Made by a program: the position numbers and the translations under genes
Notes under the pieces: model-generated
Seen by the model: the letters and a program-made list of their open reading frames with translations, nothing else
Told to the model about the DNA's origin: nothing
Database searches by the model: none
Source of the DNA: Cheilinus undulatus
Taxonomy: Eukaryota; Chordata; Actinopteri; Labriformes; Labridae
Direction of reading: 5' to 3'
Assembly: GCF_018320785.1 (NCBI RefSeq)
Contig: NC_054875.1
Span: 35,443,657-35,507,656, forward strand
Length of the DNA stretch: 64,000 nt
Shown: positions 1 to 12,899 of the stretch, piece by piece
How positions within the stretch are numbered: the stretch's first letter is position 1
How the letters are laid out: every line of letters starts with the position of its first letter

Positions 1-1026
1 TTTTTGATCATCCTCCTTCCTGTGACCTGTAGTTCCCGTATGACATACATATCCAAGTTTGTGTTTGCTTTGCATCTCCATTTGCGAAACTGCAGGTGCA
101 CCTTACTGAATTCCACATCACAGGCCTGTACAGTGGGTGGAGTGGTGGGGGGGCACAATGGGTCATCAAGGGGGACATGGCCCACGAATGGCCCCCAGTT
201 CGCCAACACTGATTTCAGATATCCACTTGTTACAACCAAGGTATGCAGAATACCATCTCTGAACGCGTAAGACGTCAAACCTTGAAGCAGATAGACTACA
301 GCAGCAGAGGACCACACCGGTTGCTGCTCTTGTCAGCTAAGAACAGGAAACTGAGGCCACAATTCACACAGGCTCACCAAAACATGACATTGGAAGACTG
401 GAAAAACGTTGCCTGGTCTGATAAGTCTTGTTTTCAGCTGCAACATTCAGATAGTAAGGCCCGAATTTGGTGTCAACAACATGAAAGCATGGCTCCATCC
501 TGCCTTGTATCAATGGTTCAGGCTGCTGCTACTGGTGTATTGATGTGGGGGATATTTTCTTGGCACACTTTGGGCCCCTTAGTATCAACTGAGCATCGTG
601 AAATGCCAAAGCCTACCTGGGTATCGTTGCTGACCATGTCCAGCCCTTTATAACCACAGTATACCAATGGCTGATGGCTACTTCCAACAAGATAATGCAC
701 CAAGTCACAAAGCTCAAATCATCTCAAACTGGTTTCTTGAACATGACAGTGAGTTCACTGTACTCCAATGGCCTCACAGTCACCAGATCTCAATCCAGTA
801 GAGAACCTTGGGGATGTGGTGGAACAGGAGATTTGCATCTCTGATGTGCAGCTGACAAATCTGCAGCAACTGTGTGATGCCATCATGTCAATATGGACCA
901 AAATATCTGAGGAATGTTTCCAAAACCTTGTTGAAACTTTGCCACTGATAAAGGCAGTTCTGAAGGAAAACTGGGGTCCAACCCTGTGCTAGCAAGGTGT
1001 ACCTAATAAAGTGGCTAGTGAGTGTA
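1..1026 (+). mobile_element. decayed Tc1-like transposon, 5' end outside the window
   Basis: Transposase remnants appear in shifted frames: LKQIDYSSRGPHRLLLLSAK and LEDWKNVAWSDKSCFQ near 285-445, then SQSPDLNPVENLGD near 775-815, the DDE-region signature. The right end aggtgtacctaataaagtgg...gtgta matches the ends of the copy at 3648..4433. Frameshifts make it inactive. Confidence 0.8.
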
Positions 1027-2683
1027 TATTCCACAGTGACTTTTGGAGTTGAATGTTGAGTTAAACATTATCCCTGTAATATAGTGAAAGGATAATTAAT
1101 TTATCATTTTCTTTGTAGAGAAGGATAGACGTGACAGATACCAGGCATAATATTGTACATAAAGAACAATACTCTGGGAAACTGATCGATTAAATGTTGC
1201 TCATTCGGAAAGTGCACCTGTGAGCAAAGGAGTCGGCTGTCTTAAGGACAGAATCTTTAACACTCTGTTGCAGGGAGGAAACCGTCTCGGTTTGACATTC
1301 CAGCCAGGATGAAAGTGAGCGACTGTCCAGAACGAAGGCCTGCTGACTCGCCTAGGGTCACAGCTTGTGCTAGACAGCTTTGAGTTAACATGTGCCTGTA
1401 AACATGGCCCTCACTCTGTGTGTAGCTGCAGTCTGCCTTTTCCTAAAATGAAACTAAAGTGTTAGTACTCAGCTGCAGCATCAACAGATTCAAGCCAGGG
1501 TAGTTGGAAATAAAATAGGATAGATAAATACAAATCGTTTTCTTCAAAATCTCCCTGACTATAATGGAGCCTCATTTTGGGAAGCGAAAGCACTTCTGCT
1601 TGCTAAGTGCACTCATTAATATCCAGCCTTAAATCACACATTGCAGTCATACACACTTGCTTGTCCTCGCAGCAAACCAACTGATCAAAGTCAATTTCAT
1701 GAATCACACCACATTGCTCTCGGACCGAATTGTTACCAAGTGTTTTCACCACTCAAGTAATGCCAAGATAATAATCTCTGCGCTCTCTCAGCTGCTCTGT
1801 AACAACATGTACAGTGGTACCCAAGCACCACTTGTCAGACAGACGCTTTCTTTTAGAGTGTCAGCCGAGTGTTAAAGTGAACGCAGGATTGATCCCCCTC
1901 CACCCACTCGTCAGCGAGTGACCGAGGGCTACCCCGAGGCTCAACCTGCCTCGCACGCTCTGATCATAACGAGAACACAACTGTCTGACACCGCATACTT
2001 GCTGCAGAAGAAGAAGAAGACAGCATGAGATGAGATTGGCTGTTTTCATACGCAGAGAGGGCTGCTGGTTCAGGGAAAAGGCATATAAAGGTTATAGGAG
2101 CTCATCGGCTTTAATTGGGCTCAGACTGGAGGAGTTTTGGCCTGCTTTATGCCAGATTCACTCCTCGTGACAGTCGGAGGAAGATTTCTGCTTGGGATCC
2201 TGGTTATACTGGTGTTTGGCCCAGTTTTTCTTCAACGTGAGCAGTTTACAAATCTGGTCCTAAACCTCCCACACGGCTCACAGGTTTACAAGGCAGCCAG
2301 CATAATGTGAAGCATGTTTGATATAAAAAACTCTGGATAAGTATGTTAGCTTTCCAACCTGGACAGATCCAAAACACTCAATTTACCTTTAGTCTCACCA
2401 CCCAGTTTAGCTAGTCACTGCTGGTCTTGACTTCTAAAACAACCCTACACCTCTCAAGGTAATAAACTTAATGGTATAAAATATCTTACCATTTTCTTTT
2501 CACAGATTTTGACATGTTGAGGGAGGAAAGTACAAAGTGGCACCACAAGCTTGGTTTTTGTTGCTAGGTATGTCTGCATGCTTCTAACAATGAATCAGAT
2601 GTTTAAATGAAACAATAAAAGGGGGGTAAATTTCAACCCAATCTGTTCCCCTTCAGTGGGTATGATGAAATAAGACAGTGTGC

Positions 2684-3560
2684 CATCCATCCATCTTCTT
2701 TTGCTTATCTGAGGGGGGTTGCAGTGGTTGCAGGCTGAGCAAGTCAACCCAGACATCCCTCTCCCCAGCAACACTTTTCAATTCCTTCTGGGGGATCACA
2801 AGGCATTCTCAGCCCAGACAGGAGGATATATAATCCTTCCAGTGCATCCTGGATCTTCCCCGAGGTCTCCGCTCAGCTGGACATGCCTGGAAGACCTCCA
2901 AATGGAGGCGCCCAGGAGGCATCCTGATCAGACGCCCTTACTACCTCCATTGGCTCCTTTCGAGCAGCAACTCTACTTTTAGAGTCTTTCCAGATGACTG
3001 AACTCCTCATTATGTCTAAGGCTGAGCCCAGGCACCCTCTGGAGAAAACTCATATCAGACACTCGTATCTGCGATCTCACTGTTACAGTCATTACCCAGA
3101 GTTCATGACCATAAGCGAGGGCTGGGAGATAGATCGACCAGTAAATCAAAAGCTTTGCCTTCTAGCTCAGCTCCCTCTTCGCCACAACGGTCTGGTACAA
3201 CACCCACAGCACTGTTGACGCTGCACCAATCCGTCTGTCCATCTCATGCTCCCTTTACCCTCACTCATGAACAAGACTCCAAGATACTTGAACTCCCTCA
3301 GCTGAGGCAGAGACCCACTCCCCACCTGGAGGGATTAATTCACCATTTTTCAGCAGAGAACCATAGCCTCAGACTTGAAGGTGCTGACTCTCATCCTGAC
3401 CACTTCACACTCTGCAAACCATCCCAATGCCTGCTGGAAGTCCCCAGCTGAGGAAGCCAACAGAACCACATCATCTGCAAAAAGCAGAGATAGAGTTCAG
3501 AGGTCCCTGAATCAGAAACCCTCCTGCCCTTGGCTACGCCTCAAGATCCTGTCCATGAAG
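2684..3560 (-). mobile_element. non-LTR retrotransposon (LINE) 3' fragment
   Basis: On the minus strand the segment 3454..3485 reads FADDVVLLAS, the reverse-transcriptase catalytic box. Downstream is the familiar fish C-terminal region, and the fragment ends in a CCATCCATCCAT-type tail at about 2684. Several stops and frameshifts interrupt it. It belongs to the L2/Rex-type LINEs abundant in teleosts; the exact clade is not assigned. Confidence 0.75.
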
Positions 3561-3647
3561 ACAGTGTTGTCAACCATAATTTTTCTTGCTGTAAGGCTAA
3601 AGTCGGCAAACATATAACTCTTGACAAACAGTACATTAATTGAAACA

Positions 3648-4433
3648 CATTCACTGTTCACTTTATTAGATATACATCTTCAGCTGCTTGTTAAGACAAA
3701 TATCTAAACAGCCAATCACATGGCAGCAACCAGTCTATTCAGACATGTAGACAATGATCAGGTGAAGTGCAAACCAAGCATCAGAATGGGAAAGAAAGTA
3801 AGTGACTTTGGATGTGCCATGGTTGTTGGCCCAAGAAAGGCTGGTCTGAGTATTTCACAAACTGCTGATCTACTGGGATTTTTAAGCAAAACCATCTCTA
3901 GGGTTTAGAGAACTGTCCAAAAAAATAGAAGGATTTCCAGTAAGTGGCAGTTCTTTGGGCCAAAATGCCTTGTTGATGGCAGAGGTCAAGGGAGAATGAC
4001 AAAATTGGTTCTAGCATCTCTAAACACAACATGTCGAACCTTGAAGCAGATGGGCTCCAGCAGCAAGAGACCACAATGGGTGCCACTCCTCTCAGCAAAG
4101 AATGGGAAACTCAGGCTACAATTCTCTCAGGCTCTTAAAAATTGGGCAATAGAAGAGTGGAAACATGTTGCTTAGTTTGATGAGTCTCGATTTCTGCTGA
4201 GACATTGGAATGATCAAACTTAAGAGTACACAGCATGAAGGACTGCCAGTCCAACAACAACCATGGCACATTTAACATCTCTTATATCACCTTTTATTTC
4301 CAGTTCTCATACTCTGAACTTCAGCACATCATCTTTGACCATGTAAATGCCTAGTTGCATTGTGATTTGCTGATTAGACTCTCTGGTTAATGAGAAGATG
4401 AACAGGTATACTTAATAAAGTAATCAGTAGGTG
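3648..4433 (+). mobile_element. deleted Tc1-like transposon, same family as 1..1026
   Basis: The terminal repeats are imperfect: the left end cattcactgttcactttatt and the reverse complement of the right end cacctactgattactttatt. It encodes the N-terminal helix-turn-helix part (MGKKVSDFGCAMVVGPRKAG, LSISQTADLLG) and a broken segment TLKQMGSSSKRPQWVPLLSA, FDESRFLLR. The catalytic C-terminal half is deleted. Confidence 0.8.
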
Positions 4434-4777
4434 TAATTCCTTAAGTGTTAGCAGAACAGCCTAACAATATATCTCTAAACCCAACTTCTTAAACCTTGTG
4501 CTCTTTTACAAAGTATTACTTCTGTAGGTTTTGGTCAGTTTCTGTTATATTTCCATCTGCTTCACAGGAAATTAAGGGATTAGACCATTCGAACTAATCC
4601 TAATAATGTCCTGTAGTAATTATTTTAAATATTTGAGCATGTGCATGTTTGACAGGGAAGATATTTATATCTGCAGATTTTATCATGTGTCACTTGGGAA
4701 TTGTTACTCCACTCTGGAGCGTGCCTTTCATACATGAAAATGAAACTTATATCTACAGATGTTGAAAGGTGGCTTGT

Positions 4778-4835
4778 TAGGGCCCGAGCACCAAACCTCG
4801 GTGCCAGGACCTATTTGTAATTCAAAGGATTCTCA

Positions 4836-4867
<32 letters not shown>

Positions 4868-5240
4868 ATTTCACATTTTATTGGAGATTTCAATATATAA
4901 ACATGTTTAAAAAGTCTTGATTTTTGGCATGCACATCAGGCCCGGTGAAAAATTAGATATTTTATGGGACTTCACAAAAAATTTTAGGAAATGCATCGAC
5001 AGCACCCCCCTAACAGTTTTCAAAGTTAAAGCCCCCTCTGTTGACTTCGTACAATATCTTTGAACTTTTTTGTGCTGATGCGGCTTGGGGAGATCTACAA
5101 AAAAGCCTCTTGGGTCCCTCCCGTATCTCTAACAGGAAATCCGACATTTTTCTTTGTACAAAGGCAGTGATCTTAAAGTAGAAAAAAGCCTTGATGACTA
5201 CGCCGCTGTCCACAAGAAAAACTATTCAGTGTTTCATGAA
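4778..5240. repeat. GGGCCCGAGCACC-type dispersed repeat with (ATT)n
   Basis: It opens with gggcccgagcaccaaacctc, a motif found in many copies across fish genomes. A (TTA)n run lies at 4837..4867, and later come the blocks 'cagcacccccctaac' and 'ctaacaggaaatccgaca' that belong to the same family. It is probably a degraded non-autonomous DNA element. The ends are approximate. Confidence 0.55.
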
Positions 5241-8200
5241 AAACTAAACATATGCTCATCAGACTACACATTTACAAGTACGTTTTCAATATCTCTTTAG
5301 CTGAAAGTCATTGTGTCACATTTTAAACCGCAAACTAACTTTTATTTGCGTTAGCATTAACTCATTGGCTACTGTCGCTATAAATGAGACATTACAACGG
5401 AAAATGTTGCTTTCTATGTCATGAAATGATTAGCAGGCATCTAATACTGGAATTTCAAGCTTTCTAAACTTTTCATGTAAAAATTTGAGCACTTCACAGG
5501 TTTGTCCCCACAGGTGGGACTTCTCTAACTCAGAGGATAACTTCACGAATGGTGCAAAATTATCTGTTGCCCAAAAGCATTCTGGGAAAATTATGCAATA
5601 TGTCCCATCAATTTAGAAAAGCAGGGCTGAAATAGCTGCTTTGGATTTCATAGTTAACAACTATTTTTTTTTTAACAATGTTGTGGTATTTGGTCTTACA
5701 GTGTATAGTGGACAGCATTTTGTATTTCGTAGAGCAAAAAACAAAGATTAAAAAAAGCATGCCTCACCTATAGACCTATTTTCTCAGTGGATGAAGGCTG
5801 GTTTTAATAATATACTTACAGGGAAAATACTTACTTTTGTGGTATTAACCCCTTTTGCACCTTCTATGTTTTAATTACAATTTTGCTCTTTGCACTTCAC
5901 TTTTATTGGGTTTGATAGCGGCGTCCCCCGGGAATCTGTCATACGTCACAATGCTATGAACTATGGGTAATTTCCTCACGCTAAGTCTGCAGATATGCCC
6001 GCTCATGGAAAGAGTGCATGAAGGGCACAAAAAGTCTGCGAGAGATCCCTCATGCACTTTACGCTTTGACAGTGGGACAGCCCTAGTCCTCACAGTCTTA
6101 GCGGGAACGCGCCTCAAAGTCAGTGAGCGTGGACACTGAGACTGGGCCAATAACTAAAGATGTTAGTTGACTACCTTTTCTTCATGAGAAAGGCGAGACC
6201 AAGACTAGCAAAAAATAGATCTTTGATGACAAAACCTCTAATGACAGGTAAGTCTAGTTTTTGTTAAGATGACTTGAATCAGGTAAAATTTGGTTTTCAT
6301 CAGACATTCAGAGTCCTTGATATTTCTTAACTGTGGGTAAATCTGTCAAAACACAACTTACCCGAAGCTCTTCTGCCTGTCAGCTGTAGAAAACAAGGAT
6401 CCCGGGTTTTGCAGGATGAAAAGAGACCACTATTTGGAGCCAGATTCAAGCAAGAGAATAAATGTTTGGACTAAAAGTAAAGACTTAAATTTAAGGACTT
6501 TCAACTGACTACAACTAGACTTGAAATTTTTGTCAACTAAAACTGTAAAGGATAGAAATGACTAAATGTGATTAACACTACAAGGCATTTAACCTAAAGA
6601 CTAAGGTGTTAAACAGTTGTACTGTTGCAGTGCAAGGTTGATTAACAAAATATGTCAACTTAACTTGAAACAATTCAGCTAAATACTAATAGAATTCGGG
6701 TTGAATCGGATGGAGAATTATTTGTCTAGGTACATTATCACTCCACCTCGTCATGTTAGCTAACAGCTGTGATCACTCTCAGTTCAGTTTTTTTTTTTTA
6801 ACTGTAGAAAATATCTCTAAGTCAAAAGGTGAGCTACTTTAAAGTGTCCCTAACTCCTAAAAGTCACAAAGTATAGAGAGAACAAGTCTAGAAGTGTTTT
6901 CCAGGCTGACCTGACTACACCACCTATTCTATTGCAGTTAAAAATGACTTTGCTGAATATTCTTCTCCTCTCTCTTAGCAGGCACATGGGGATTTGGGTG
7001 TCAGCTTGTTTTAAAGACACGTCCCATCTCTGAGGGGATAAGTGTAACAGCTTTACAAACATTACTGCAGGAGTTTGTCAGGACTCAAGGGCAACACAGA
7101 AACCAACCTGAGAAACGAGTGTTAAAGTGATGAAAGCCAAAGTGGGATCAAAATGTTTCAGTGAGATGACCATGGGAGATAGTGCTGAAGCCTCTGACAG
7201 TCTGTCTCTTTTTGCCTCAGTCCTTCTTTTGCAAAATGCAGAGATAAGTTCAAGGCCAAAAGGGATAGGCGGCAGTAAAAGCCCCGTTTAAACGCGCCTT
7301 TTATGTGGCTTTGCATACACTTTCAAAGGACTGTCCAAATTACCACAGACACAGCCCAGGCTCTCTCTTACTGTCCCAATTACATGTATGCACACATACT
7401 GACACTTGCAATGCTAACACACACCTGCAGCACATCCAAAGTGGGCTGGACAGAGGAAAGAGCTGTGAACAACTTTTTGGTTGGTTGCAGAAATGTGAAA
7501 ATAGCACTCTTGAACTGACAGCGAGGCTTTTCCTGACACGCTGGGTGTGATGCAGTCGTTGCTTATGGCAGACAGAGAAAAGGCCCGGCTACTTCATTAA
7601 GTGCAAAGGAAAGGAAGCGAGGACAAAGCAAACAAAGCAAGAAAAAGAAAAAGGAAAGGGGTTGAGTGAGTGAGTGTTGGGGGTGGGGGTGGTGGGGAGG
7701 TTTCGTCTTCCTTTCCATCTTGAGACTCACTAACAGCATCTCTAGGTAAAAGCCTCCCTGTCACTCGGGCCTCATATTGCCAACTCTGCTCGGTTCCCAC
7801 ACTGTGTCCGGGGGGCCTGGATCTGGCCTTCCTCCCCTGCTCGGGCGGCCCTGCATCTTTAGACCCCCAGGCTCCCGGAGCAGAGGTTACACCAACACAG
7901 CCAGCCACGGCAGCATGTCAGCCCCTCACCAACCGTTGCCTTGGTGCTGCTGCATTAACGAAGAGCTCCTGACTCTGTTTCGAGGGAAAAGTGATTTGCC
8001 ATGACGTCTGCGGCTCCCCTCTTTTCCCTTCGCTTGTTGCTGCTCGTTCACCAAGAAAAACCTCCTCTGCCCGTCTGTCTTTCTCTGCACCCTTAATCTC
8101 TCCTGTTACCCTTGTCTCATTTTTCCCTTCTTTGTCATTCTCTCCACCACATCCTTGAGTCTTCCCTCCCTCGTTCTGCTCCTCTTTCCCTTTGCTTTTC

Positions 8201-9661
8201 TTCTTCCCAGAGTAATGACTGATGCCTGAAACGCGGTGCCATGATTAGTCTGACACTGATGAAAGACGGAGAGTCTTGTCGGCAACATCTGTGTTGAATA
8301 AATATTGAGCTGACAAATTGTGCCTCTTTTTAAAAGTCATTGTTCGTCAGTTGCTCCAGTGTTATTCCCAGCACAAAGACTTGCAAGTGCCACTGAGTTG
8401 CCACCAACATTTATTGCAGTTCGGTACTAAATGTGTTCGCAACTACTTTGAGAGCCAATCCCAGATGAATGTGACAGCAGAGCTGCTGATAAACAGGAAC
8501 TCAAGAAGCCTGTTAAGTGGTTGTCCACCACATTTCTCAGTGACCAACAAACAGGTGCGTGCCATTACATTCATATGGCCGCATTCAACACTACAAGGAA
8601 GTGTGTAATCGATGTTGTGGAAAATAAAGTGAGAAAAAAGTAGTTCTAATTGCAAAATGTAAATATTGAGTTTTCCCACAAGTGGGGGGAGACCACCCAG
8701 GATGCAAAATAGTCACCCACCCCCTTTCTCTTTTTGCCTCATCGACCGCCCGAGAGATGTCTTTTTGTGTGCGAAACATCACCGACCACAATCAACACTC
8801 TCACACAAACCCATGATGTGTCTTTGCATGCAAATACCTCTGGCAGCTCCAGCTCAGCGTTTGTATTGTGGGAAAAATTAAGTGATGAAAACCTGCAGGG
8901 GAAGGCTGAGCGGATCACAAATCAGAGTGTTTAACACACCACCAGGTCTTACTTGTTCCTGCAAGGTGCCAAGAGTTTGTGAATCCGGCCGCCCCTGTCT
9001 GCTCTGAATCATTTCTCACAAGACAAGGGAGCAAGAGGGCGGCCAGCTGGGCAGGACGGCTGTGTAGCTGCAGTGTCTGACAGACTCCCTCCATGTGTGC
9101 GTGTGGGGTATGTGTTACAGGCTAGTGTCAAATACTTGTCTGGACTGTGACAAATGCCTCCTGGTAGTCTCCCTACAAGTACCTGCAGGATCAGCTATGA
9201 AACATAACTGTTCACACCGCTGCCTGCAGATCAAAGACAAGTGTTTTATTGTGATGACAGACGACCCTCAGTGAAAACTTAATTTAAGTCTCATTATGTT
9301 TCCTTTCTTTTCTGCTTTGGCAGAAACAAACTGAGCAATCTGACACACTGAAAAGCAATTAATCAATCATCAAAAGGAGCAGGAAAAATGCATGCTTGAT
9401 GAATTAAAGTCACTAAAACTTCATTTTAACCCTTTTCAAGCACAGAATTATTCTGCCTTACATAAATTTAGATTTCTTATGTTACACAACTGGTTTCAAT
9501 TTAGAAGTGTCATCAGTACCAGCTCCCTTAAAGTGTCAAACAACTCAATTAATCTAGCACCAAAAGTCTGAGAAGTTCGGCTGATTTCCATAGGTACATC
9601 AAAACCACATTTAGGAAAAATCGTAGAAGAAGAAACAGGTATTTTTGACGTAAAAACTTAC

Positions 9662-9761
9662 CTTGAGTGGTCTTACTTCCTGAAGCTGACTGTTGGACAA
9701 AGGCGACCAAGCAGAAACCTACAAATCCAAGGCTCGCGTGTATCACAGCGTGCACATTCAT
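9662..9761 (-). CDS. scube3: first coding exon of a secreted protein, probably scube3
   Basis: ATG at 9761, with A at -3, opens MNVHAVIHASLGFVGFCLVA and FVQQSASGSKTTQ. This is a classic signal peptide: a short n-region, the hydrophobic core ASLGFVGFCLVAFV, and a likely cut near SASG. The exon ends CAA G with a perfect GTAAGT donor, phase 1. In SCUBE genes the mature protein begins DVDEC, and a phase-1 G would complete the D codon. Human SCUBE3 reads YSKAAQ-DVDEC here, against SKTTQ-D in this window. SCUBE3 is a secreted, membrane-tethered EGF/CUB co-receptor for BMP and TGF-beta signalling. Position and strand downstream of anks1a match human 6p21. No EGF exon is in the window, so the gene name is inferred. 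Confidence 0.6.
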
Positions 9762-10330
9762 GTTAACTTTCACTGTAGTTGAACACGGGCACTTGGTAAG
9801 ATCTGCGATGCGCAAAGAGCATATGAAAGGGTGTGATGGTGGAAAGGTCTCGTGTTATTCCCCGCTCCCGCCGCTGATAGGACACTGTGCGATCCTCAGC
9901 TTTTCTTCTTCACGCCTGCTTATTTGAGTTTCAAGTGATCGGGGTTGAGGACAGCCCGACAGCGCGGAGCGCAGGAAGCCTTTTCTGTTATCATGTTTCG
10001 AGGCAGACCAATGTCAATTTAAGAAAAGGGGAGAGAGAGCAGGGAGAGAGAGAGAGAGAGAGAGAGATGGAGTAGAGCGGCGGGGTCTGAAGGGGGAGGA
10101 GAGAAGAGGAGGCGTCCGCGCGCTCTATGCGCTCCGGACTTCTCTGCTGCTCCTGCTCCCCTCACACTGACCCTCACCGGTTCCCTTTCTTTTTTTTTTT
10201 TTTTTTGTTGATTCGCAGTCCTTTTGTTCTCCACACAGGTGCGGCTAAGGCTTGTCCAGAGCCACCACGTGCAGTGTGTCACGCGTGTGCGATGTCACCT
10301 GGCTGTAGCCACCTGCTCAAGAAGTGTCCA
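9762..10330 (-). promoter_or_regulatory. CpG-rich promoter and 5' UTR region of the putative scube3 gene
   Basis: CpG density rises sharply over the surrounding AT-rich DNA (clusters near 9800-9880, 9940-9985 and 10075-10140). The segment lies immediately upstream of the first coding exon. It also carries a (GA)n run at 10030..10068 and a T17 run at 10190..10206. No TATA box is obvious, which fits a CpG-type promoter. Confidence 0.5.
10030..10068 (+). repeat. (GA)n microsatellite
   Basis: A nearly uninterrupted GA run in the promoter-proximal region of the putative scube3 gene, about 270 bp upstream of the start codon. Confidence 0.95.
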
Positions 10331-11529
10331 GTAACGTCCGCGTGGTTAAAAGAAAAAGAAATGGGTGAAAAGAGGGGCAGGAGGGCGGATGGATTTCTAA
10401 ATGAGTGAGATGGAAAAGTAATAGTCTGGAGATTGCATTTTGTTCTCAAACCAGCAGAGTGTGGGGGGGGCTACAGTTCACCCAGTCCAGCTAACAAACC
10501 AAGAAGCACCCATTTTCACTGGGTCATAGAGGGTGCTGCATGAATGACGTTCCTGATGGAAGACTAATGATCTCATAAGGCTGGTCACGATACCAGATTT
10601 TACACTTTGATACTGTAGTTGTCCAAATTAACAATGAGACACCAAGGCGATGACTAAAGAAGCCCACGTGACCAACACTGGCTCATTTCTTGTATATGAT
10701 ATTGAAAATGGCAGGCAACTCCCTGTCTAAACTGTACAACTTTGTTGATAAAACCAAACTGTTGTAACAGAATTATTCCAATGTTAAGTGCAATCTGAAG
10801 GATTCATTCCTCTCCTGTCTTATCAAACAGATATATTTCTCAACATCCAGCACTTTTAAGTAAATCAATCATTAAAATAACAGAAAATAAACTGGTTGAA
10901 AAATTTTGAATGTAAAAGAATCAAGAATATGACACCAGAATTGAAACTTTGGCATGATACTTGCTAAAATAAATGAAACTGTAACCAGTTTGTCAACCAC
11001 AGCAATAAAAATGGAGGTTCTAAGCATCTAGTACTGGGTCATTTCTTCTAAATCATCAAAAATGCTGGCATACTTCCTGCACTCTGTCTAAATTGTGCTG
11101 GTTTGGAAAACTTTGATGCTTTTGTCTATCTAAACCATTGTATAGTAAGTTGTCTGTATTTTTTTATGGATTTATTCATCCATCTTTCATGGTTTTATTT
11201 TATTTTTTCATAGATCAGTGCTATTGATCACCCTTTACATCTGTGAGTGGGTTTTAACAAACGCTAAAGCAATATAATGTGTCAAAATAGATGCTGACTG
11301 TGATGATTCAGTCCCATATCATTGAAAAACAGCATTTTTAAAATTTCCTCAAAAGTGGGGATTTTGTAACCTTGAAAAGAAGATGATACGCCCGTTTCTG
11401 TGTCTCTCACTGGCACATCCATCTTGCAAAGGTCCGATCTAAACCGTTTGGGCCCGTTTAGAAAGTGACAGGACCAATCAGCTTCAAGGGGCAGTACTTT
11501 CAGAGTCGTGACGTAAGCGAGCAGCAGCA

Positions 11530-11692
11530 AGAGGCCAGTGCAGTTATGGCGGAAGACGTTAGCATGGATGCTGCTAAAGCGCCAGTTTTATCAGAACTTG
11601 GCGACATTTCCTCGTTTAAAGATGAACAAAGAATAGCAGTGAGTTGTTTTCTTTTCAAAAACAACAAAAGTTGTGTACTGACATGTCTATAG
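11530..11692 (+). pseudogene. fragment of a repeat-borne RecQ-like helicase N-terminal exon (copy 1)
   Basis: The plus strand reads MAEDVSMDAAKAPVLSELGD then ISSFKDEQRIAVSCFLFKNN. The pattern 'ELxxISSxKxEQRxAxxxFL' is typical of the lead-in to the helicase core in RecQ-like proteins carried by fish repeats. The ATP-binding loop is absent. A second, longer remnant at 43.4 kb aligns to it. The family name is inferred from motif resemblance only. Confidence 0.45.
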
Positions 11693-11885
11693 TCGCCATG
11701 ATTCACATTATGCAGCTCTAATGGAGTTTACTCCTTTGGTGGGGCGCAGCTCGCTGGCGGCTACGTCACGTGTTTTGGGGCTCTGACTGGCCCTTAAAAA
11801 TGTGACAGAACGTTCATCCAATCACCCTCCGAGTGTTTTTTTCAAAGGCTCTACCCTTTCCCAAACACTTTGTACGAGTGATTTC

Positions 11886-11916
11886 CCAGATGGATGTGTG
11901 AAACACATCCATCTGG
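11886..11916. repeat. perfect 14-bp inverted repeat (hairpin)
   Basis: Arms ccagatggatgtgt and acacatccatctgg are separated by the 3-nt loop gaa. It is followed by cgtgccagg and lies about 190 bp right of the helicase-like fragment, so it may be a transposon end. Confidence 0.9.
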
Positions 11917-12899
11917 CGTGCCAGGTTAGGGATTTTTGAGAGATGAGGTTTTGGTCATAAGGCAGCAAAATGTTAATGAAAAGTGCTGAAATACTGAAAA
12001 TAGAGAAGGAAGTTCTTATTCAGGGTGTTATGATACCAGATACAACAAACTTTGTTGTAGTTTGCACTTTTTTGTTCTAGTATAAGAAAAGGACACCCTT
12101 TCCAATACCATGGCAAGCAAACAAGTCCTGTACGACCAATATTGGGTAATTCCTTCTTTACAATAACCACAAATGTAAGGCATACTCCTTCTACCTGTCT
12201 AAATGGTACTATGGAAAGTCCGGTACTAAAATCCTGCAAGTGTGTATTAACGTTGTTTAGGAAGTTAAATGCAATTTTAAACACATTTATTCCTCTCTGA
12301 CACAGCTTGTTTATGAAACAGATGTTTTTCTTAAGTGTTGGCACTTTATGATACCATGGATCATTAAAATAATAGAGAATGTATGATTAAAAAACCTACA
12401 GTACCTGTGCCATTCAGACAGTGTCAGGAAGTTGTGTGCATTTTATAATAGATTTATTCATTTCAACAGACCTCAATGATCAAATACACTATTATTTTCT
12501 AAAGAGTTATGTCTTTGTGACCACGGATCATTAAAATAAGAGCAAATGTATGTTTGAAAAACATGTGGTATCAAGAGTTCAGTTCTTGCTAGGGTTGTCC
12601 TGATACTAGAAATTTAAACTTCAGTTCAATCATGATGAATTTAAATTATGTTTGTGTCATTATCATAGTCCTGGGCAACAAAAATTATATCATTTCTCGT
12701 CTTCATTTTTCAAAATGTTGCCAGACTCGTGCTCACTGATTAAAATACACACATGTGAGCTTTGGGAACTTTGCAGATGCATTTGGGTTATTTAGACCAG
12801 TGGTTCTCAACTGGTGGGTCAGGACCCAAAAGTGACTCGCAGGGCTGTTTTCACTGGGTTGCTTTCACTGGGTTGCAATTTGTTTAAGAGTCTTTTAAG

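Larger units (their letters stand above)
1..9661 (-). other. intron 1 of the putative scube3 gene
   Basis: I searched the minus strand for the expected calcium-binding EGF exon (DVDEC..., CHxDAICQNT) and found none, so intron 1 would exceed 9.6 kb. The left third is transposon debris. About 6.2-9.6 kb is largely unique, with a purine-rich stretch at about 7600-7700 and no gene. Confidence 0.45.

Noticed and set aside
5875..6150. 91-codon minus-strand frame with GC-rich flanks
   Set aside because: It looks like part of a dispersed DNA repeat, and no protein family was recognised.
9762..9815. Upstream in-frame TTG extension of the scube3-like exon
   Set aside because: It is not an ATG, and it would bury the signal peptide behind 18 polar residues.
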